Shown: positions 46,336 to 55,664 of the stretch, in pieces
Numbering within the stretch: position 1 is the stretch's first letter
How the letters are laid out: each line of letters opens with the position of its first letter
From: an uncultured Bacteroidales bacterium
Lineage (GTDB): Bacteria; Bacteroidota; Bacteroidia; Bacteroidales; UBA932
DNA: 64,000 nucleotides
Direction of reading: 5' to 3'
NCBI GenBank assembly: GCA_947168065.1
Contig: CAMVKH010000001.1
Span: forward strand, 124,001 to 188,000
Program-made: the position numbers and the translations under genes
Notes under the pieces: generated by a model
The model's database searches: none
What the model was told of the DNA's origin: nothing
What the model saw: only the letters and a program-made list of their open reading frames with translations

Positions 46336-49300
46336 ATGACACAAAGCAATTCCTTCCGAAAGAGAATCGCGCCAGCAGCGCGTCTCTTTCTCGTTGCGGC
46401 CGTGCTGCTGCTTGCTGGTTTCCAGCCGGCATCCGCACAGACGCTCGAAGTGAAAGGCACCGTGGTCTCCGCGACCGACGGCCTGCCTGTCATCGGCGCT
46501 TCTGTCGTTGAGAAAGGCACATCCAACGGCACCGTCGTCTCGAACGACGGCGCCTACCAGATCCGCGTCCGTCGCGGTGCCGTGCTGGTCGTTTCGGCCC
46601 TCGGCTATGCGACGCAGGAAGTAGAAGTCCGGACGGGGGTCGTGGATGTCATTCTCGCAGAAGACGATTTGTGGCTCAACGATGCCGTAGTCATCGGCTA
46701 CGGTGTCCAGAAGAAGAAACTCGTCACCGGTTCGACCGTCCAGGTCAAGGGTGACGATGTTGCCAAACTGAACACCGTCGACGTGCTCGGCGCCCTGCAG
46801 AGCCAGTCCCCGGGTGTCAACATCACCCAGAACAGCGGCTTCCTCGGAGCCGGCTTCAAAGTCAACATCCGCGGCTTGGGTACGACCGGCGATTCTTCCC
46901 CGCTCTACGTAGTCGACGGTGTGGCCAACGGCAGCATCTCCGCCCTCAACCCGTCTGACATCGAGTCGGTCGACGTCCTCAAGGATGCTGCTTCGGCAGC
47001 CATCTACGGTGCCCGTGCGGCGAACGGCGTCATCCTGGTTACGACCAAGAAAGGCCGCGCCGGCCAGTCCAACATCACGTACGACGGCTACTATGGACTC
47101 CAGAACCTCTACAAGATCCCGACCATCCTCAATGCCTCCGAGTATATGGCAATCCAGGACGAATCGCGCGTCATGGATGGTCTGGAACCTTACAACTGGC
47201 CCAACTACATCCCGGCAGCCACGCTCAGTTCCATCGCGAACGGCTCCTGGAACGGTACCAACTGGCTCAAGGAAATCATCAACCACAACGCCCCGGTGAC
47301 CAGCCACGCAGTGAATGTTACCGGCGGTACGGACCGGGCCGTTTACTCCCTCGGTCTGGGTTACATGCGGCAGGATGCCACGATGGGCGTCCCGTCCGCC
47401 ATCCCGCAGCTGCGCCGCTACAACCTCCGTATCAACAACGAGTACACCGTGTTCAAGAAGAACAACCTCGACATCCTCAAGGTGGGTGAGACCCTGAACT
47501 ACCGGTACTCTGAGACGGACGGCTCCTTCGCCACGGGCGGCATCTACTGGAACGGCGTCCACAACATGCTCGTAATGAGCCCGCTCCAGTACGCCTACAA
47601 CGAAGACGGCACCTATCATGTGCGCAAGGACGGCGACGGCTACAACTGGGATACCGCCAACGGCGCTTCCAAGAACCCGATCGCCTACATGGATTACAAT
47701 GCCAACCAGAACCGCAGCAAGTCGCACTATCTGCAGGCAAGCGTCTATGCCGACCTGCAGCCGATCCGCAACCTCCACCTCCGCAGCCAGTTCGGCTACC
47801 TGATGGGGGCAAGCAGCTACCGTTCCTACATCCCGGAATACGACCTCGACATCACCGCCCAGCGGACACAGGACGGCGTATCGCAGTCGATGTCGCTCTA
47901 CAACCGCTGGAGCTGGGAAAACACGGCAAGCTACGCGCTCGAACTGGTGGATCACCGCATCGACTTCCTCGTCGGTTCCTCCCTGGAAAAATGGGGTTTC
48001 GGCGAATCGCTGAGCGCTTCGAACGTGAACTCGAACTTCAACGACCTGGAGCACGCCTATCTGACCAACGTTTCGACCACGCCGGGTCCCGCCGCTTCCA
48101 TCAGCGGTTCTCCTTCCAGCCAGGGCGCCCTCGCTTCTTTCTTCGCCCGTGCGAACTGGAACTGGAAAGAGACCTACATGGCATCCGCTACCCTGCGCGC
48201 CGATGGTTCCTCGACCTTCGCCCGCGGCAATCGCTGGGGTATCTTCCCTTCCGCATCGGTCGGCTGGGTGGTGTCGAACGAACCTTTCATGGAATCCCTC
48301 CGCGGCGGAATCGATTTCTTCAAGATCCGCGCTTCCTGGGGCCAGAACGGTAACTGCAACGTGGCCGGCTTCCAGTATCTCTCGCTGGTGACGTCCAACA
48401 ACGGTTACGGCGGATACGTATTCGGCGATACCCTGACCGACCGTGCCACCGGTACCTATGCCTATATGATCACCAACCCCGACCTGAAGTGGGAAACCTC
48501 GGAACAGCTCGACCTCGGTTTTGACGCACGCTTCATCGGCAACCGTCTCGGCGTCGAATTCGACTGGTACCGCAAGATGACGAAAGACTGGCTCGTAACG
48601 GCGCCGGTCCTTTACTCCTACGGTGCGAACGCCCCGTACATCAACGGTGGTAACGTCCTCAACACCGGTGTGGAACTGGCCCTCCACTGGAACGACCATA
48701 TCGGAGACTTCTTCTATGGCCTCAACGTCAACGGCACGTACAACCAGAACCGCGTCACCAAGATCGCCAATGCCGACGGCATCATCCACGGTGACGGCAG
48801 CATTCCGTGGGAAGGCGCCGAAGAGGTGTTCCGCGCAGAAGTGGGCTACCCCATCGGCTTCTTCTATGGCTACCAGACCGCAGGTATCTTCCAGAACCAG
48901 GCCCAGATCGACGCCTACACCGGCGCGAAGATCAACGGCAGCAACACCGTTCCCGGTGACGTGATCTTCGTCGATACCAACGAAGACGGCGTCATCGACG
49001 CCAACGACCGTACGATGATCGGCGACCCGCACCCGGACTTCACGCTCGGTGCCTCCCTCAACTTCGAGTTCAAGGGCATCGACCTCTCGGTCACGGGCTT
49101 CGGCGCTTTCGGCCAGCAGATCTTCAAGTGCTACCGCGACTTCTCGGCCTCGCCGCTGGCCAACTTCACGACCGATATCTTCAAGAGATGGACCGGCGAA
49201 GGCTCGTCCAACTTCTACCCGCGCCTGTCGAGTTCCTCCAGCTACAACTGGAACAAGATCTCCACGCTGTATATCGAAGACGGCGACTATTTCAAGATCC

Positions 49301-49527
49301 AGAACATCACGCTCGGATACAACCTCGCCAAGGCTTTCCGGAATTTCCCGCTCCAGACGCTCCGGGTCTATGTGACTGCACAGAACCTGTTCACCTTCAC
49401 GAAGTATTCCGGCATGGACCCCGAAATCGGCTACGGCGGTGACTCCTACGGATGGGCACAGGGCATCGACCTGGGCTACTATCCCAGCTCGCGCAACTTC
49501 CTCGTGGGTATCAGTCTTAAATTCTAA
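46336..49527 (+). CDS. SusC/RagA-type TonB-dependent outer-membrane transporter
   Basis: With the ATG at 46336 the protein has 1063 aa and a signal peptide (AAVLLLAGFQPASA/Q). An ATG at 46288 would add 16 residues in the very short leader. Next come a carboxypeptidase-regulatory-like domain (GTVVSATDGLPVIGASVVEK), the plug with SPLYVVDGV, IESVDVLKDAASAAIYGARA and ANGVILVTTKKG, and the barrel ending in NFLVGISLKF. It imports glycans bound at the surface, with SusD as the lid. The tightly coupled susD-type gene follows after 14 bases. Confidence 0.95.
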   Translation: MTQSNSFRKRIAPAARLFLVAAVLLLAGFQPASAQTLEVKGTVVSATDGLPVIGASVVEKGTSNGTVVSNDGAYQIRVRRGAVLVVSALGYATQEVEVRTGVVDVILAEDDLWLNDAVVIGYGVQKKKLVTGSTVQVKGDDVAKLNTVDVLGALQSQSPGVNITQNSGFLGAGFKVNIRGLGTTGDSSPLYVVDGVANGSISALNPSDIESVDVLKDAASAAIYGARAANGVILVTTKKGRAGQSNITYDGYYGLQNLYKIPTILNASEYMAIQDESRVMDGLEPYNWPNYIPAATLSSIANGSWNGTNWLKEIINHNAPVTSHAVNVTGGTDRAVYSLGLGYMRQDATMGVPSAIPQLRRYNLRINNEYTVFKKNNLDILKVGETLNYRYSETDGSFATGGIYWNGVHNMLVMSPLQYAYNEDGTYHVRKDGDGYNWDTANGASKNPIAYMDYNANQNRSKSHYLQASVYADLQPIRNLHLRSQFGYLMGASSYRSYIPEYDLDITAQRTQDGVSQSMSLYNRWSWENTASYALELVDHRIDFLVGSSLEKWGFGESLSASNVNSNFNDLEHAYLTNVSTTPGPAASISGSPSSQGALASFFARANWNWKETYMASATLRADGSSTFARGNRWGIFPSASVGWVVSNEPFMESLRGGIDFFKIRASWGQNGNCNVAGFQYLSLVTSNNGYGGYVFGDTLTDRATGTYAYMITNPDLKWETSEQLDLGFDARFIGNRLGVEFDWYRKMTKDWLVTAPVLYSYGANAPYINGGNVLNTGVELALHWNDHIGDFFYGLNVNGTYNQNRVTKIANADGIIHGDGSIPWEGAEEVFRAEVGYPIGFFYGYQTAGIFQNQAQIDAYTGAKINGSNTVPGDVIFVDTNEDGVIDANDRTMIGDPHPDFTLGASLNFEFKGIDLSVTGFGAFGQQIFKCYRDFSASPLANFTTDIFKRWTGEGSSNFYPRLSSSSSYNWNKISTLYIEDGDYFKIQNITLGYNLAKAFRNFPLQTLRVYVTAQNLFTFTKYSGMDPEIGYGGDSYGWAQGIDLGYYPSSRNFLVGISLKF

Positions 49528-49541
49528 TGGAGGGCATTATC

Positions 49542-51371
49542 ATGAAAAAGATCACATCTATCATCCTTACATTGGCAACCGTCCTGCTTCTGGCAAGCTG
49601 CGAGGACTTCCTGGACAGCCAGAACCTCACACAACGGACCACGGAGACCTTCCCCGAAACCGAGCTTGATGCGCAGCAGATGGTGACGGCCATCTACGCC
49701 CACCTCCTCTATGAATCACCCGAGAGTTCGGCCTTCATGTACATCGCACAGCTCGCCGGTGACGACTGCCTCGGCGGCAATCTTTCCTACTCCGGCAACT
49801 GCGCCACCAACTTCCTCCTCTACAAGGACAACCTGAACTCCTTCCTGGACATGTGGGACCGCGATTACACGCTGATCAACCGGGCCAACAGCGCCCTGGC
49901 CAACATGGACAACGTGAAGAGCTGGTCGAGTGAAAGCGAGAAGAACCGTCTCCTCGGCGAGACATACTTCCTCCGCGCATTCGCCTACTACGAACTCGCC
50001 CAGACCTTCGGTGGCGTTCCCTTGCGGACGACCACCGATGCCGTCAACATCCCGCGCGCCAGCGTGGACGATGTTTACAAGCTCATCGGCGAAGACCTGG
50101 CGAAAGCCATCGAGCTGATGCCGAACCGCATCTACACCTTCGGCTCCAACATGACCGGCCACGCCACGAAGGCGGCCGCCGAAGCCATGCAGGCCCGTGT
50201 GTTCCTGTTCTACACCGGACGTTACGGCAAGACCGAACTTCCGAACGGAACCACCAAGGCCAAGGTCATCTCCGACCTGGAAGACTGCATCCGGAATTCG
50301 GGACACGACCTGGTGAAAGACCAGCGCGAGCTCTGGGGCTACACGAACGATTACACCAACAAGAACGCGGCAGGCTACCGCTACGGTTACACCGTGGCCC
50401 ACGACCTGCACTGGGTAGGCAACAGTTCCATCGAGACCGTGTTCGCCAACAAGCACAACCTGACCTCCAACTGGACCTACACCTGGTTCTCCAACACCTT
50501 CTCGATGTTCTGCTCGCCTTCGAACGACAACCGCGACATGGCACAGAGCTATCCGTTCAGCTTCGGCTGGGGCTGCGGTCCTGTCTCTCCCGCCATCATC
50601 GAAGACTGGAAAGCCTGGGACAAGCAGCAGGTCCACACCGACGGCTATACGGAAGACCCGCGTCTGAGCGGCTCGGTCTGGTCGTACAACGCATACGACC
50701 CCAACGAAGCCGGCCACATCCTGATCGGCGACCGCAAGCTCGACCCGAGCGAACCGGACTACACCGTTTCCTACCGTTACTACGAGCAGACGGGTTACTT
50801 CCAGAAGAAGTACATCAACGTCGGTGCCTGGAGTGATGAAAAGAACCAGTACTTCCACTCGTTCGCCAAGGCTGAGTATCCCGACGTGACGGCACAGACC
50901 TCCGCACAGCTGCTCCAGACCCCCGACCTGATCCACATCCGCTTCGCCGATGTGCTGCTGATGCACTCCGAGCTGACGGAAACGGCCGACGGCATGAACC
51001 GCGTCAGGGCTCGCAGCCACCTCGGCCCGATCCCCTACTCGCTGGAGGCACTCAAGAACGAGCGCCGCTTCGAGCTGGCCTTCGAAGCCATCCGCTGGCC
51101 GGACATCCTGCGCTGGGCGGGTCCTTCGCTGCAGTCCGCCGGTGAACTCCTCAACAAGCAGACCGGCTTCACCGTCATCAACGAAGGTGTCGTCACCCCG
51201 ATGGTCCGCTACGACTATGCCGCCCGCCTGCAGGAAACCCAGGGTTACTGGCCCATCCCGCAGACCGAGATCGACATCGCCGGCAAGGACGAGAACGGAA
51301 ACGACATCCTCGAACAGAATCCGGGCTGGGGCTCTGCCGCTCAATTCAACGACTGGAACAACTTTAAATAG
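49542..51371 (+). CDS. SusD/RagB-type glycan-binding lipoprotein
   Basis: The ATG at 49542 (after GGAGG at 49529-49533) gives a 609-aa protein with a lipobox (TVLLLASC). The SusD signature is present: EDFLDSQ at the N-terminus, YFLRAFAYYELAQTFGGVPL, the TPR-like helical region, and KNERRFELAFEAIRWPDILRW near the end. SusD proteins form a lid on the SusC barrel and capture oligosaccharides. The glycan is not readable from the sequence. Confidence 0.95.
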   Translation: MKKITSIILTLATVLLLASCEDFLDSQNLTQRTTETFPETELDAQQMVTAIYAHLLYESPESSAFMYIAQLAGDDCLGGNLSYSGNCATNFLLYKDNLNSFLDMWDRDYTLINRANSALANMDNVKSWSSESEKNRLLGETYFLRAFAYYELAQTFGGVPLRTTTDAVNIPRASVDDVYKLIGEDLAKAIELMPNRIYTFGSNMTGHATKAAAEAMQARVFLFYTGRYGKTELPNGTTKAKVISDLEDCIRNSGHDLVKDQRELWGYTNDYTNKNAAGYRYGYTVAHDLHWVGNSSIETVFANKHNLTSNWTYTWFSNTFSMFCSPSNDNRDMAQSYPFSFGWGCGPVSPAIIEDWKAWDKQQVHTDGYTEDPRLSGSVWSYNAYDPNEAGHILIGDRKLDPSEPDYTVSYRYYEQTGYFQKKYINVGAWSDEKNQYFHSFAKAEYPDVTAQTSAQLLQTPDLIHIRFADVLLMHSELTETADGMNRVRARSHLGPIPYSLEALKNERRFELAFEAIRWPDILRWAGPSLQSAGELLNKQTGFTVINEGVVTPMVRYDYAARLQETQGYWPIPQTEIDIAGKDENGNDILEQNPGWGSAAQFNDWNNFK

Positions 51372-51380
51372 CAGACGATC

Positions 51381-52262
51381 ATGAAAAAACTGAAACTGTT
51401 CATTGCAGCAGCCGCTCTTGTGAGTTTCATGGCCTGCAACCCCATCGAGGACCTCTCGCTGCGCGAGCAATACGTGGTCAAGGCCGGCACGCCGATCACT
51501 TCGGCCGAACTGACCTCCGCCCTGACCGTTGCGCAGGAGGGTGCTACCAACGACATCGTGACCCTCAAGAACAACCGGACCGATGTCGGCGGCGCCTGGC
51601 ACATAGGTACGGCCATGGGTGAAACCATCGTCAAGAACGACCAGTACACCTATGTATACGAATCCAACGGCAATTTCGAGATCTACTATGTCGGCATGTC
51701 CGAGGGCAAGATCGTCGAATCGGCACACTTCCCCATCACCGTCACTGACGTCTATGATCCCTGGGCCGGTATGCTGACCGGTGCCAAGAGCAACACGGAC
51801 AAGGGTGCGAAGAAGACCTGGTCCTGGCGGGAAGTCTCCTGGGGCTCGATCTGCAACATGGGCGCCCACGGCGGCTGGAAGTATGCTTCCGCTGGCTATA
51901 CACCCGAGTCCAACTTCGCCTGGTGGGCCAACTTCACCCTGGCTGACGTCGACGTCACCAAGGAGAAGATGGTCTTCGAATACGACGGCAGCAAGATGAC
52001 CACCTACGGCCCCGACGGCAGCGTTGCCGCCCAGGGTACGTTCGGATTCATCAAGACCTCGCCTGAAGAAGCCGTGCTCGGTACCTGGGTGACGACCGCC
52101 CCGCTGATCGGCGCACGCTTCGACGACTGCGGCCAGGGTTCGAACAACCAGTTCTACCTGCTTACCTTCACCGACAAGTTCATCACCATCTACCACAACG
52201 GATGGGACGGCTCCGCCGACTGGGATGACTGCGGCTGGTACGCCTACTTCGAAGCACAGTAA
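51381..52262 (+). CDS. PUL surface lipoprotein, probable glycan-binding protein (SusE/F position)
   Basis: The 293-aa protein has a lipobox (ALVSFMAC) and a beta-rich sequence dense in Trp, Tyr and Gly (WHIGTAMGE, TWSWREVSWGSICNMG, WKYASAGY, YHNGWDGSADWDDCGWYAY). It lies directly after susD, where binding lipoproteins are normally encoded, and has exposed aromatic residues suited to sugar stacking. No named domain is recognised with confidence. The N-terminal part could be a PKD-like Ig domain. Confidence 0.7.
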   Translation: MKKLKLFIAAAALVSFMACNPIEDLSLREQYVVKAGTPITSAELTSALTVAQEGATNDIVTLKNNRTDVGGAWHIGTAMGETIVKNDQYTYVYESNGNFEIYYVGMSEGKIVESAHFPITVTDVYDPWAGMLTGAKSNTDKGAKKTWSWREVSWGSICNMGAHGGWKYASAGYTPESNFAWWANFTLADVDVTKEKMVFEYDGSKMTTYGPDGSVAAQGTFGFIKTSPEEAVLGTWVTTAPLIGARFDDCGQGSNNQFYLLTFTDKFITIYHNGWDGSADWDDCGWYAYFEAQ

Positions 52263-52271
52263 CACCTGTTT

Positions 52272-52832
52272 ATGAAAAGGCTCCTCCCTTTCATCGCGGT
52301 CCTGCTTACCGCCTTGTCCTGCCAGCCGGACGGCCCCGTTCTCGAAATACGGGGACGCATCGACAGCGCGCTCGACGGACAGAAGGTCTATTTCTGCCCG
52401 CAGCCCAAGCCGACGGCCGACATCGTGGACTCGACCGTGGTGAAAGGGGGAACTTTTTTCTTCCGGATTCCCGCCGATTCGCTCTACATCGCCGACATCA
52501 CGCTCTCCAAGCGGGCGCCCGGCTACGCGGAACGGATTCTGATCGCAGTGGAACCCGGTATCCTCGAGCTCTCCCTGGGAATGCCCAGCAGTGCGCGGGG
52601 AACACCCCTCAACGATACCCTCCAGCACTGGAAGGAACAGCTGCAGGGGGCAACCTCTCCCGAAGCAGCCAAAAGCTGCACCTATGAAACCGCCCTGCAC
52701 AATCCCAACATCGTCGGCGGTTACCTGTACATGCTCTTTCAGAGAGGATTCGACCCGGAGCAGAACAGGGTACTCGATTCACTTGGTTACGGAAAACTGA
52801 TCCCGGATGTCACTACGCGCAGACAGAAATAG
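52272..52832 (+). CDS. DUF4369-like lipoprotein
   Basis: The 186-aa protein has a lipobox (VLLTALSC) and a compact beta domain resembling DUF4369, the N-terminal domain of many TlpA-like proteins: LEIRGRIDSALDGQKVYF, DSTVVKGGTFFFRIP and VEPGILELSLG. Here the thioredoxin domain is missing, and a helical tail ends at residue 186. The gene ends 26 bases inside the next one. Confidence 0.65.
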   Translation: MKRLLPFIAVLLTALSCQPDGPVLEIRGRIDSALDGQKVYFCPQPKPTADIVDSTVVKGGTFFFRIPADSLYIADITLSKRAPGYAERILIAVEPGILELSLGMPSSARGTPLNDTLQHWKEQLQGATSPEAAKSCTYETALHNPNIVGGYLYMLFQRGFDPEQNRVLDSLGYGKLIPDVTTRRQK

Positions 52833-54210
52833 AAGCATCCTTCCCGTCACCCTCTGGTTCGTGGCGCTGTGGGCGTTTTTCCAATTCGCCTTCCCGTACC
52901 ACCTTGCACTCAAGGAACGGTACGTGCTCTTCCTGTCCGATGCGACCTGGCTGTCCACCTACTTCCAGAAGCCAGCCCCGCTTTCCTATATCACGGGAGA
53001 CTGGCTGACGCAATTCTTCCTGATCCCGAGCGCAGCCGCCTTGCTCGTGACGGCACTCCTCATCCTGTTTTGGGATGGGATTCGTCTCATCCTCAAGCCG
53101 TTGGGGAGCAAGCACCCGGCCCTTTGGGCACTGCTTCCCACTGCGGTCCTGGCGTTCCTCATCCTCTTCCCTGAGGTTCCGCTGGCCGTACTCACCGGCG
53201 CGTGTTTCTTCGCCTGGCTCTTCGCAGCTGCAGTCCGTATCCGGAGCCGGGCGCTCCGCCTCGGCACGTTCCTGCTGCTGCTCGCGCTCCTGATTCCCAC
53301 AGCGCGCAGTCTGACACCCACGGCCCGGCTTTCCCGGATCAGTCTCGAACGGGAATACGACTACCGCATCTATTTCAACGCGTGCGCCGGCCATTGGGAC
53401 CGTGTAGAAAAGATGGGGTTGCGGAATCCGCACGAAAGCGTCGTGACCGCCTACTACTACAATCTCTCACAAGCACGCGCGGACCATCTCCCTGACGGGC
53501 TGCTCAAAGCCTACCAGCCCACCTGGCACGGGCTGTTCATTCCGGTTCGGGAAGGCGTCGAATGCTTCCGGCTGATGGCCAGCGCTGATGCACTCATCCT
53601 CTCCGGCGACTATGCCCAGGCCCAGCATTCCGCCATGCTGGGGATGACTTTCTCCCCGCGGCAGCGCTCCGCGGCGATGCTCCGCACGATGTCGGATATC
53701 GCCTTTGCCAACGGCGACTATGACACGGCCCGGCGCTATTTGAAAATGCTCTCGCATACAGCGCTTTACAAACGATGGGCACAGGAAGGGCTCCGGCTCC
53801 TCGACACGGAGGCCGGCAACCTGACCCTCAAGAATGACTGCCGCGACATCCTCGTCCAGCACAACGACTACCGTACGTCACTGGCCAATATCGCGGCAAC
53901 GGCTTCCCAGGGAAAGACGGCGACAGATTATCTGCTCTGTCTGGACCTGCTGGACAAGAATCTCGGGAATTTCCGGGAGGATTACGACACCCTGTACAAA
54001 GGAAGATACGACCGGCAGACGGTCCCTGTCCTTTACCAGGAAGCCCTGTTGATGACGTTCGACGAGAACACCTCTCCTGCGGATCAACTGACGGAATACC
54101 GCATCGCACGCCAGACGCTCGACAACATCACCGAATTCCTGAAGGGGAATGAAGGGCTTTTCCGGAAAAGTTATTGGTTTTACTATAAATACGCTCAGCC
54201 CGCACGATGA
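52807..54210 (+). CDS. DUF6057-like membrane protein
   Basis: The 467-aa protein has an N-terminal half of about five transmembrane helices (TLWFVALWAFFQFAFPYHLA, LIPSAAALLVTALLILFW, ALLPTAVLAFLILFPEV and others). The C-terminal half is helical and TPR-like (YAQAQHSAMLGMTFSPRQRS, NGDYDTARRYLKMLSHTALY). The pattern suggests DUF6057, whose function is unknown. It overlaps the DUF4369-like gene by 26 bases and the TolB-like gene by 4 (ATGA), so a functional link is likely. Confidence 0.65.
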   Translation: MSLRADRNRSILPVTLWFVALWAFFQFAFPYHLALKERYVLFLSDATWLSTYFQKPAPLSYITGDWLTQFFLIPSAAALLVTALLILFWDGIRLILKPLGSKHPALWALLPTAVLAFLILFPEVPLAVLTGACFFAWLFAAAVRIRSRALRLGTFLLLLALLIPTARSLTPTARLSRISLEREYDYRIYFNACAGHWDRVEKMGLRNPHESVVTAYYYNLSQARADHLPDGLLKAYQPTWHGLFIPVREGVECFRLMASADALILSGDYAQAQHSAMLGMTFSPRQRSAAMLRTMSDIAFANGDYDTARRYLKMLSHTALYKRWAQEGLRLLDTEAGNLTLKNDCRDILVQHNDYRTSLANIAATASQGKTATDYLLCLDLLDKNLGNFREDYDTLYKGRYDRQTVPVLYQEALLMTFDENTSPADQLTEYRIARQTLDNITEFLKGNEGLFRKSYWFYYKYAQPAR

Positions 54211-55664
54211 GACACTCATGGGTTTTAATCGGTGTTGCACTCTTGCTTACATCCTGCGGGCTGAGCTTTTCTGATAAAGTAGCGGCAGGTCGCGTGCCGC
54301 AGATGTTCCCGGACTACACGGACATCACCCTTCCCGTTAACATCGCCCCGCTGAACTTCAGCGTCGAGGGCGCAGACGCGCTGCGACTTGAGATCGAAGG
54401 GAGGGCGTCCCATCTCTTCAAGGCAAACGGCTCCGAGATGCGTTTCCCGATGAAAAGATGGAAGCAGCTGATGGCCGCGGAAGCCGGCGATACGCTCTGC
54501 CTCAGCCTGTCCGCCCGCTTCGGAAAAGAAACAGTCCGCTATGCGCCCTTCCACTGGGTCGTATCGGCCGACAGCATCGACCACTATATGAGCTACCGCC
54601 TGATCGAGCCCGCCTACGAAGTGTGGAACGTGCTGAGCGTCGAAGAGCGCGACCTGGAATCTTTCCGGACCCGTCTCCTGGCCGACAATACCCGCACCGA
54701 AGGGACCTGCATCAACTGCCATACGGCCAACCGGGGCGGTCAATCCCAGGTCTCCTTCATGCACGTACGCGGAAAGAAAGGCGGAACGCTCTACAGCCGC
54801 GACGGCAAGATGCGGAAGCTCAATACGGCCACTGACAGCACCGCCGGTGCAGCCGTGTACGGGGAAATCTCGGCAGACGGCCGCTACGGCATCTTCACGA
54901 CTGCTGACATCCGGCCCATCCTCCACAGCGGCCGGCACGATAAACTCGAGGTCTTCGACGCATCCAGCGACCTGATCCTCCTCGACTTTGAGGCGGGAAC
55001 CGTCACCGACTCACCCCTTACCAAAGGAGCCGCCTTTCAGGAGACCTTCCCCTGCTGGTCCGCCGACGGGAAAACCATCTATTTCTGCCGCGCCAGTGCG
55101 CGCCCCCAACCGGAAGAGACTTTCGACATGCACTACGACCTCTGCGCCGTCGGCTTCGACCCTGAAACCGGACGCATGGGCGACAGCCTCACGACCGTCG
55201 TGAATGCCGCTGCCATCGGCAAGTCCATCAGCTTCCCCAAGTGCTCTCCCGACGGAAAATACATCCTGATGACGGTCTCCGACTACGGAACGTTCCCGAT
55301 CTGGCACAGCGAAACCGATCTGTGGCTCTATGAAATCGCCACGGGCAAGATCTCCACGCTTGAAACCGTCAACGGGAAGTATTCCGACTCCTACCACAGC
55401 TGGAACAGCGACGGCCACTGGATCTGCTGGGCCTCCAAACGCGACGACAGGCTGTACGGCAGACCCTATTTCGCACACGTCAGTCCCGACGGAACCGTCT
55501 CCAAGCCTTTCGTCCTGCCCCAGAAAGACCCGGACCACTATCTGATGACGCTCAAATCATTCAACATACCGGAACTATACCGATTCCCGGAATCCTACGA
55601 CGCCTCCTTTGTCCGTGACTTTTACCGCGACATGAAGGCGGAACAAATGACCTATCGCCCATGA
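54207..55664 (+). CDS. TolB-like beta-propeller lipoprotein with a heme c motif
   Basis: The 485-aa protein has a lipobox (ALLLTSC) and an N-terminal beta domain. A single CxxCH heme c motif, GTCINCHTANRG, is near residues 169-180. A C-terminal half of WD40/TolB-like blades follows (GEISADGRYGIFTTADI, CWSADGKTIYF, FPKCSPDGKYILMTVSDYG, HSWNSDGHWICWAS). A cytochrome-type propeller in a PUL is unusual and suggests redox or sensing at the envelope. Gene coupling to its neighbours is by ATGA overlaps on both sides. Confidence 0.75.
   Translation: MRHSWVLIGVALLLTSCGLSFSDKVAAGRVPQMFPDYTDITLPVNIAPLNFSVEGADALRLEIEGRASHLFKANGSEMRFPMKRWKQLMAAEAGDTLCLSLSARFGKETVRYAPFHWVVSADSIDHYMSYRLIEPAYEVWNVLSVEERDLESFRTRLLADNTRTEGTCINCHTANRGGQSQVSFMHVRGKKGGTLYSRDGKMRKLNTATDSTAGAAVYGEISADGRYGIFTTADIRPILHSGRHDKLEVFDASSDLILLDFEAGTVTDSPLTKGAAFQETFPCWSADGKTIYFCRASARPQPEETFDMHYDLCAVGFDPETGRMGDSLTTVVNAAAIGKSISFPKCSPDGKYILMTVSDYGTFPIWHSETDLWLYEIATGKISTLETVNGKYSDSYHSWNSDGHWICWASKRDDRLYGRPYFAHVSPDGTVSKPFVLPQKDPDHYLMTLKSFNIPELYRFPESYDASFVRDFYRDMKAEQMTYRP

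Noticed and set aside
46324-49032. 902-aa frame opposite the SusC-type gene
   Set aside because: Composition is dominated by Val, Gly, Asp and Arg without domain motifs. It mirrors the codons of the true gene.
49716-52700. 994-aa frame opposite susD and the following genes
   Set aside because: It spans three well-supported + strand genes and their gaps, with no family motif.
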